Origin: Lachnospiraceae bacterium
GTDB taxonomy: Bacteria > Bacillota > Clostridia > Lachnospirales > Lachnospiraceae
NCBI GenBank assembly: GCA_910574715.1
Contig: CAJTCH010000009.1
Location: forward strand, 1 to 64,000
Direction: 5' to 3'
Length of the DNA stretch: 64,000 nt
The notes beneath the pieces are model-generated. The model did no database searches. It was given only the letters and a program-made list of their open reading frames with translations, and was not told where the DNA came from. Each line of letters opens with the position of its first letter. Position 1 is the first letter of the stretch. Both the position numbers and the translations under genes were made by a program. Below, piece after piece: positions 58,598 to 64,000 of the stretch.

Positions 58598-59860
58598 TCA
58601 AATCGTCTCCGTATGTGAACTCTTTCCAGCGCTCTTTCCGATATGATAATCTGTCTTCAGCATGTGCATGATGCTTCTGGACGCCACATCCACAATGATA
58701 AAGCCAAATGCGATCGCAAGACAGGTCGCAAAGAGAACGATCATTTCCCCAAAAGCCAGCTCAACATCCTTGCTCACACACCCATACATCATATAGTACA
58801 GATTCGGTCCCGGAATCAACGGAAATACCGAGGCCGTGAGGAAGATCGTAGACGGCGCCCTGTTGATCCTTGACATGATAAATGCATAGAACGCCACGAA
58901 CACAGCCGCAACCAGCGTTGCCAGGAAATTACTCGGACGCGCTGCATAGACCACGATGTAGATTCCCCAGGTAAAGAACGCGCCGATCCCCGAATATAAA
59001 ACCTGTCTTCCGCGTATCTTAAACCACAGCGCAAATCCGATACAAGCGACCGTACAGGATATTAACTGAATCGGTATATTGTGGTTCAGGATAAACCCAT
59101 CAGAAGCCGCACCGTCAAGAATCATGATGGCAAGCGCGATCCCAAAGGCGATTCCCGCCGCGCCAAGCATAGAATTCATAATGTGCAGCGCGCCGGATAT
59201 GAAATCTCTCTGCAGCACATCCCTGATCCCGTTCGTGACTCCAAGTCCGCTGATCAGCAGCATAACGATCCCTATCATCACCCGGTCCGGATGACTCCCG
59301 ATCCCCAGACGTACCGCCGACAGGATGATCATTTCCGACAGAAACGAAAGAATCATATTATAAACCAGCAGGTTGCTCTCTCTCTTCCCAAGCCATTCTC
59401 CGACAACAACGATCATCAGCGATACCAGCACCGCAATGACCGCATCCATAAGATTACATCCGAAAAATACTGCAAACCCGGTTCCTCCCATGACTCCCGC
59501 GAAATATTTCACTGCCGGGTGCTGCCCTTCCCGGTTCATCACCTTCTGATATTCCTCATGGAACTTCTTCTCATCCGGCTTATTGGCGCACACATATCTG
59601 GATAGATTGTTCAGATAATCCAGACGGTCGAAATCAATGTCTGTCGACTCTATATGACGGATCTGTGTAATGATCTCTCCCTCCGGCGTCTCCACCGTGA
59701 TCTGGAGATTGCTCGGAATCGCATATACGTCATATCTTACAAATCCATAACTCCTGCACATTCTGTACAGACTGTCCTCCAGCCTGAAATTCTCGGCGCC
59801 GCTCTGCAGCATCGCCTCTCCCACGTCTAAAATCGACTGCACAATTCTATTGTAATCCAT
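58598..59860 (-). CDS. ThrE-family threonine/serine exporter, fused form
   Basis: 420 residues from MDYNRIVQSILDVGEAMLQSGAENFRLEDSL, the family's usual N-terminus, with GGAGGG ten bases upstream. N-terminal cytoplasmic domain, then about ten TM spans covering both ThrE halves (ThrE_1 and ThrE_2) that are separate proteins in many Firmicutes. Motifs PAVKYFAGVMGGTGFAVFFG and VFPLIPGPNLYYMMYG. Probably exports threonine or serine by proton antiport. Single-gene unit. Confidence 0.85.
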   Translation of the reverse strand: MDYNRIVQSILDVGEAMLQSGAENFRLEDSLYRMCRSYGFVRYDVYAIPSNLQITVETPEGEIITQIRHIESTDIDFDRLDYLNNLSRYVCANKPDEKKFHEEYQKVMNREGQHPAVKYFAGVMGGTGFAVFFGCNLMDAVIAVLVSLMIVVVGEWLGKRESNLLVYNMILSFLSEMIILSAVRLGIGSHPDRVMIGIVMLLISGLGVTNGIRDVLQRDFISGALHIMNSMLGAAGIAFGIALAIMILDGAASDGFILNHNIPIQLISCTVACIGFALWFKIRGRQVLYSGIGAFFTWGIYIVVYAARPSNFLATLVAAVFVAFYAFIMSRINRAPSTIFLTASVFPLIPGPNLYYMMYGCVSKDVELAFGEMIVLFATCLAIAFGFIIVDVASRSIMHMLKTDYHIGKSAGKSSHTETI

Positions 59861-60013
59861 ATTCGCAACACCCTCCCAGAATTGACCTTTAACCACTCAA
59901 TTTTACAAACGGTATTACTTTATCACAATTTTTTTCAATATACAAGTGTAAATGACATCCTGTTTTGATAACTATCCTTATATTTTAAAATACCCACATT
60001 ACTTTTTCTAATA

Positions 60014-62053
60014 TTACTGGTAATCCATCACATACAATTCGTGCAGCGCACGTGTCGCGCAGATATACCGGAACTGTGTGAAGAACGGATTCCCCCTATC
60101 CCCGCCCATCACAAATACCTGATCGAATTCCAGCCCTTTTGCCATATAGAATGTTGTGACCGTAACTCCCTTTCGGAAATTACTGCTGTCCCGGTCAATA
60201 TAAGACACATCATTCCTGACTGCCTTAACAGCATCATAGACTCTGCGCGCCTCCCGCTCCGTCAGCGTCAGTACCGCAGCCGTCTCATATCCGCCTTCGC
60301 CAAGCGCTATCTTATGGAGTACATACTCTACCGCATCCTCACAGGCTGTACACTTGATCTCTTCCACATTCTTCCCATGCCGCTTCATATATTCGATCCC
60401 GGTTATTCCCGCAATCTGGCCGGCATATTCCGTGATCTCACTGGTATTCCGATAACTCCTGTTCAGCTCGATCTTACGCGCCTTCCTGCCTAGAAGCTTA
60501 GGCAGAAATGTCATAACGTCCTGTACCTTGGCATCTATCGTCTGCGCCCGGTCTCCAAGAATGGTCATATTACAGGAAAACATTTTCTCTAGAATTACAT
60601 ACTGCAGATAAGAATAATCCTGCATCTCATCGATGACCAGATGACGGATATTCCTGTGCCCCGTCACGGTGAACAGACGGTATCTCAGGTAAAGGAGCGG
60701 ATAGACATCCTCATAAGCCAACATGCGCTCCTCACGGGGCAGACCAGGCAGCCTGTGCCATCCATACTCTTCCAGAAGCCAGTTATAGATCTCATACAGA
60801 TCTCTGGTCACATACATGCTGTAGAACTGCTCCCTGACACTCTCCATATCCTCATCCGGAAGCTCACAGCCATGCAGCGTCTCATACTCATCTACAAAAT
60901 ATTCCATCACCGCATCCATTCGGGAAAGAAGCGGTATATTCTGATATTGAAAATAAAACATCCGGAGGACCTCTTCCGCCCTCTTAACCATACCTTTATA
61001 CTGAATATCCTTAAAATCTACCAACCGATCCTCAAGCTCTACCAGAAAGCCCTCCACTGCCGATACATAATCCCCGGACTGCTTCCATCTGTATCTGGCT
61101 TCTTCCCCTCTTGCCGTTTCCTTTTCCGTACCGGCCGCGATCTGTCTCTCAATCTGATCCCACCGGTCCTCACAATCCGCGGCAGTCTCTCTAAGCTCCC
61201 TGTATGCGAAGAGATCAAAGCTCATCTCCTGTATATTCTCTTCTCCAAGCTCCGGCAGAATATGTGAAATGTAATCCGAAAACACACTGTTCGGAGACAG
61301 GATCAGGATATTCGATGATTTCAGATGCCCTCTGTCATGATACAGGAGATATGCGATCCGGTGCAGCGCTATAGAGGTCTTTCCACTGCCGGCAGCCCCC
61401 TGGATAATCAGGATCTTGTCCTTCGTATTGCGGATGATCGCATTCTGCTCCTTTTGAATGGTCCGGACGATATTCTTAAGCTGGATGTCTCCGTTGACGC
61501 TTAACTCCTGCTTCAGGATCTCATCATCAATCTTGATATCGCTCTCGAATTCATAGATCATCTTACCATTACGGATCTTATACTGCCATTTGGACAGAAT
61601 CTCCCCTTCCATCAGCCCTCCCGGGGCCTCGTAGGAAGCCAGTCCCTTATCATAATCATAGAACAGGCCGCTGACCGGGGCGCGCCAGTCATAGATCAAC
61701 GGCATGCTCCCTCTCTCCCTCGCAAAATTCCCAATTCCGATATAGAAGCTCTCTGCTTCCTCATCACCGTCATATACAAAATCCACACTTCCAAAGAAAG
61801 GCGAATCCAACATCTTCTTCCATCTATGACGCTGCTTCTGATGCTCCTGGCTTGCGTTGACCTGCGTAAGAAGAGCCTGCTGGTTATCAAAATCCTCATA
61901 TCCATACTGGTCCATCTCGGCATAGTTCTCCCAGTAATACTCATTCATCTCCGAGATATCCTTCTGTACCTCCTGGATCGTCTCGTCAAGCTCCCGGATT
62001 CTTTGCTCTAACTGACCTGTCACATATTCCAAAAATTCTGTTCCTCTGCTCAT
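60014..62053 (-). CDS. helD: RNA polymerase recycling helicase HelD
   Basis: 679 residues. N-terminal coiled region (1-90: ELDETIQEVQKDISEMNEYYWENYAEM) as in HelD, then SF1 helicase motifs: IQGAAGSGKTSIALHRIAYLLY (Walker A), HLVIDEMQDYSYLQY (II), ILGDRAQTIDAKV (III), ELNRSYRNTSEI (IV), TVTTFYMAKGLEFDQVFVMG (V) and ICATRALHELYVM (VI). The HelD class dissociates stalled RNA polymerase using ATP. Length fits class I HelD. It ends near an AT-rich 117-base interval (59,897-60,013) where I see no gene. Confidence 0.9.
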   Translation of the reverse strand: MSRGTEFLEYVTGQLEQRIRELDETIQEVQKDISEMNEYYWENYAEMDQYGYEDFDNQQALLTQVNASQEHQKQRHRWKKMLDSPFFGSVDFVYDGDEEAESFYIGIGNFARERGSMPLIYDWRAPVSGLFYDYDKGLASYEAPGGLMEGEILSKWQYKIRNGKMIYEFESDIKIDDEILKQELSVNGDIQLKNIVRTIQKEQNAIIRNTKDKILIIQGAAGSGKTSIALHRIAYLLYHDRGHLKSSNILILSPNSVFSDYISHILPELGEENIQEMSFDLFAYRELRETAADCEDRWDQIERQIAAGTEKETARGEEARYRWKQSGDYVSAVEGFLVELEDRLVDFKDIQYKGMVKRAEEVLRMFYFQYQNIPLLSRMDAVMEYFVDEYETLHGCELPDEDMESVREQFYSMYVTRDLYEIYNWLLEEYGWHRLPGLPREERMLAYEDVYPLLYLRYRLFTVTGHRNIRHLVIDEMQDYSYLQYVILEKMFSCNMTILGDRAQTIDAKVQDVMTFLPKLLGRKARKIELNRSYRNTSEITEYAGQIAGITGIEYMKRHGKNVEEIKCTACEDAVEYVLHKIALGEGGYETAAVLTLTEREARRVYDAVKAVRNDVSYIDRDSSNFRKGVTVTTFYMAKGLEFDQVFVMGGDRGNPFFTQFRYICATRALHELYVMDYQ

Positions 62054-62071
62054 GCTGCCTTTCCCTATTCC

Positions 62072-62434
62072 TTAATTCTTAATCACACCAATCTTCTGAA
62101 AAACCGGGTACAGGTAACTGGCTCCGAAGGTTCCTAATTTCTTCGGACCCGTTACTACCCCTCCAAGCTCTAACGCCTTATAGAACGCCGTCATGACGCT
62201 TGCCCTCGTGATAGACTTATCCTTCCTTGTCACGAACATCTCATTCCCCTTGATAATATAGAAGAATTCCAGATTCTTCGCCGTGTAGAAAGGATAGCCC
62301 TGGAACTTTATAATCGCATTCCACAACATGTCTCCAGACTCATCCACATCTCCCATTACCTTACCCAGACAGTCGACCGCATGTTTTTGTTCCGGCGTCA
62401 TGCCGGTTCCACACTCAATATTATGCTCTATCAT
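62072..62434 (-). CDS. Conserved hypothetical protein
   Basis: 120 residues, no signal or TM. Pattern NLEFFYIIKGNEMFVTRKDKSITRASVMTAFYKALELGGVVTGPKKLGTFGASYLYPVFQKIGVI recurs in clostridial genomes in my recollection but without assigned function; the arrangement resembles a small winged-helix or regulatory fold. Followed by helD after 18 bases, so the two may be co-transcribed. Its promoter holds a palindromic operator candidate. Confidence 0.7.
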   Translation of the reverse strand: MIEHNIECGTGMTPEQKHAVDCLGKVMGDVDESGDMLWNAIIKFQGYPFYTAKNLEFFYIIKGNEMFVTRKDKSITRASVMTAFYKALELGGVVTGPKKLGTFGASYLYPVFQKIGVIKN

Positions 62435-62472
62435 CGCTATTTAACTCCATACCTTACAAAACCTTTTTAACT

Positions 62473-62501
62473 ATTCTATAATTCTCTTATAGAATGTGCA
62501 A
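62473..62501 (-). promoter_or_regulatory. Promoter with embedded palindrome
   Basis: Minus-strand TTGCAC, 17 bases, TAGAAT. The spacer and -10 form the palindrome ATTCTATAA-GAGAA-TTATAGAAT (62473-62495, perfect 9-bp arms), so a bound regulator would block the promoter. Confidence 0.6.
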
Positions 62502-62541
62502 GATAAATCTAAGATATAAGAGGAATAGTTTCCAAATCAAA

Positions 62542-62580
62542 AAAGGAGACGGCCTCTTCTATCTCAAAGCCATCTCCTTT
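62542..62580 (-). terminator. Terminator after ridA
   Basis: Stem AAAGGAGATGGC / GCCGTCTCCTTT (12 bp with one mismatch) followed on the minus strand by TTTTTGA. Lies 22 bases beyond the ridA stop. Confidence 0.85.
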
Positions 62581-62602
62581 ATCTTATGTCTTTTTAGTAT
62601 CT

Positions 62603-62989
62603 CTACTCTGCCTTAAGCGCAACAACCTCGATCTCAACCAACGCACCCTGCGGAAGCGCAGCTACCTGGAACGCAGATCTTGCCGGATAATTCCCTTCGC
62701 TGAAGAAACCTTTATACACCTCGTTCATCTTGCCAAAATTCGCGATATCGCTCAGAAGAACCGTCGTCTTTACCACATTGTCCATGGTACATCCTGCAGA
62801 CTCCAAGATAGACTTCACGTTCTCTAAGGACTGCTTGGTCTGTCCCTCGATATCTTCTGCCACGATTTTCCCCTCTGCCGGACAGATCGGAAGCTGTCCG
62901 GATAAGAACATCAGGTTTCCTGTGTTGATCCCCTGTGAATATGGTCCGATTGCTGCAGGTGCCTTGTCTGTGTTTAAAATTGTTTTCAT
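62603..62989 (-). CDS. ridA: RidA-family enamine/imine deaminase
   Basis: 128 residues, trimeric fold. Motifs IGPYSQGINTGNLMFLSGQLPI, VVKTTVLLSDIANFGKMNEVYKGFF, and YPARSAFQVAALPQGALVEIEVVAL with the conserved Arg and Glu. Hydrolyses reactive 2-aminoacrylate-type intermediates. Divergent from the YheO-type regulator, which may control it in an amino-acid-linked response. Confidence 0.95.
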   Translation of the reverse strand: MKTILNTDKAPAAIGPYSQGINTGNLMFLSGQLPICPAEGKIVAEDIEGQTKQSLENVKSILESAGCTMDNVVKTTVLLSDIANFGKMNEVYKGFFSEGNYPARSAFQVAALPQGALVEIEVVALKAE

Positions 62990-63103
62990 TATAGTTTTTC
63001 CTTCTTTCTTTATTGATATTTGGTTATTTTATTATTGTAATAATAATTTATCACTTTTTAGAAAATATGTCAAGTTATAGTGCTTTATATATAAAATTTT
63101 GTA

Positions 63104-63132
63104 TTGAATTTTCTCAGATACCGTGAGATAAT
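63104..63132 (+). promoter_or_regulatory. Promoter of the YheO-type regulator
   Basis: TTGAAT, 17 bases, GATAAT on the plus strand, 55 bases before the start codon. The divergent ridA must have its own promoter in the same interval, whose -10 I cannot place with confidence. Confidence 0.5.
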
Positions 63133-63186
63133 AAAATTGACTAGAGAAACTTTCAAATATAGCTACAATTGAAATGGAGTAATGTT

Positions 63187-63885
63187 ATGAGATCTAACAA
63201 CCTTCAACAATACGTTACTATTGTTGAATTTCTTGGAAAGACTCTCGGCCCGGATTATGAGGTTGTCCTGCAGGACCTGAACCCGGAGCATCAAGCTATT
63301 GTCGCAATCGCCAACGGTCACATCAGCGGACGCCAAGTTGGAAGCCCCCTAACTGATGCCTCACTTCAAATGCTTACATCCAAGGCCTATGAGTCAAATG
63401 ATTTTTTATGCAACTACAGGGGAATTGCTGTAAACGGACATGTTCTGCGTTCTTCTACTATGTTTATTAAGGATGATAAGGGAACTCCTATCGGTTTCTT
63501 ATGTATCAATTTTGATGACAGCCGCTTTCAGGAACTGAATGGAAAGATGCTTGATATAGTACATCCCGGCTCTTTCCTGACACGCGGTCCGGCTGAACAT
63601 GATACGATTCAGGAATCACCTGCCGTAATGCCTGCCTCTCCCGATGTGATCACGGAGAATTTCTCCATGGATATCTCGTCACTGATGCAGAAGATCTTCG
63701 ATGACGCCACCGCATCGCTGACAACGCCGATCGACCGGCTGAACCAGCACGAGCGTAAGGATATCATTGAGCAGCTCCAGGAGCAGGGATTATTCCAATT
63801 GAAGGGTGCGATTTCTTTCGTTGCAAAGAAGTTCTCCTGTTCCACCGCAACCATATACCGCTATCTGAGCGAGATCAGCGACTAA
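63187..63885 (+). CDS. YheO/DauR-like transcriptional regulator
   Basis: 232 residues from MRSNNLQQYVTIVEFLGKTLG; GGAG lies seven bases upstream. N-terminal PAS-like YheO domain (1-120: YEVVLQDLNPEHQAIVAIANGHISGRQVGSPLTD, SSTMFIKDDKGTPIGFLCINFD) and a C-terminal HTH: LFQLKGAISFVAKKFSCSTATIYRYLSEI. These proteins act as amino-acid or catabolite responsive regulators; DauR controls D-arginine use. Likely regulates ridA or a nearby amino-acid gene. Confidence 0.85.
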   Translation: MRSNNLQQYVTIVEFLGKTLGPDYEVVLQDLNPEHQAIVAIANGHISGRQVGSPLTDASLQMLTSKAYESNDFLCNYRGIAVNGHVLRSSTMFIKDDKGTPIGFLCINFDDSRFQELNGKMLDIVHPGSFLTRGPAEHDTIQESPAVMPASPDVITENFSMDISSLMQKIFDDATASLTTPIDRLNQHERKDIIEQLQEQGLFQLKGAISFVAKKFSCSTATIYRYLSEISD

Positions 63886-63890
63886 GCTAT

Positions 63891-63932
63891 AATAACCACC
63901 AGCCTGGTGCTCCGGACTGATGGTTATTCTAA
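63891..63932 (+). terminator. Possible terminator after the YheO-type gene
   Basis: Stem AATAACCA(C)CAG / CTG(A)TGGTTATT enclosing a GC-rich loop, then TCTAATAAGTTTT. Stem is strong but the T run is weak; it also faces the converging partial frame. Confidence 0.55.
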
Positions 63933-63938
63933 TAAGTT

Positions 63939-64000
63939 TTACTGATCGATAGAATCTTTCCAAATATCTGTCATTTGTCTTTTAATCCTGATAGGCATAG
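63939..64000 (-). CDS. Partial CDS leaving the window, C-terminal end
   Basis: A minus-strand frame open to the window edge ends MPIRIKRQMTDIWKDSIDQ and stop at 63939-63941. Too short to identify; could be the tail of a convergent gene starting beyond 64,000. Confidence 0.35.
   Translation of the reverse strand, partial: MPIRIKRQMTDIWKDSIDQ

Noticed and set aside
1-64000. CRISPR arrays, rRNA genes, further tRNAs, T-box leaders
   Set aside because: No regularly spaced repeats, no rRNA or additional tRNA cloverleafs, and no T-box consensus seen on either strand while reading.

Overview
The window looks like the chromosome of an anaerobic, moderate-GC gut clostridium, most likely a Lachnospiraceae member. 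The signs are a bifurcating [FeFe]-hydrogenase operon with a paired sensory hydrogenase, an FMN-riboswitch riboflavin operon, strong AGGAGG ribosome sites, several TTG starts, and clostridial regulators (DUF1836, YerC, LytTR). No rRNA operon or CRISPR array is present. Species cannot be named from sequence reading alone.

Layout. (1) Positions 1 to about 18,000 are one end of an integrative conjugative element (ICE), almost all on the minus strand. It carries a giant methylase/SNF2-type helicase that is cut short at the window edge, a TnpV-like gene nested inside the helicase in another frame, about a dozen small tightly packed element genes, a 1,382-residue thioester/Cna-B surface adhesin, and ParB/ParA. 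It ends inside rlmD, whose last ~106 codons appear to be supplied by the element. (2) 19.4-30 kb: a NYN/LOTUS-type RNA-binding protein, pcrA, a mobA-mobB fusion, the rib operon behind an FMN riboswitch plus terminator, a MATE pump and a divergent DUF1836 regulator. (3) 30.4-33.8 kb: YerC, a PHP phosphoesterase, two unknown proteins, then tRNA-Ala followed by a small accessory patch bounded by a copy of the tRNA 3' end and containing remnants. (4) 33.8-42.4 kb: the hydrogenase region. HydC, a HATPase protein, a 2Fe-2S protein, HydB and HydA run on the minus strand. Diverging from them is a five-gene cassette (DRTGG, anti-sigma-type ATPase, sensory [FeFe]-hydrogenase, DRTGG, PHP) that probably senses H2 or redox state and adjusts hydrogenase expression. 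(5) 42.4-57.6 kb: housekeeping and signalling genes: a siroheme-type dehydrogenase, a 167-bp hairpin repeat, YgjP, a GGDEF protein, two two-component systems, Ogt/TraX/GNAT, Lpd, Ung, HisF/HisH and an ECF transporter S-component. (6) 57.6-64 kb: tRNA-Trp followed by a second member of the same small protein family seen after tRNA-Ala, then a NifX-like protein, a ThrE exporter, HelD, RidA and a YheO-type regulator.

The strongest unexplained signals are these: a family of ~60-residue proteins found just downstream of two different tRNA genes, one of them bracketed by a duplicated tRNA 3' end; the tnpV-in-helicase nested gene; the C-terminal exchange of RlmD by the ICE; the sensory-hydrogenase cassette with a Rex-like site in the divergent promoter region; and a 167-bp terminal-inverted-repeat hairpin. 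Homology statements come from recognising family motifs by eye; no database search was run.
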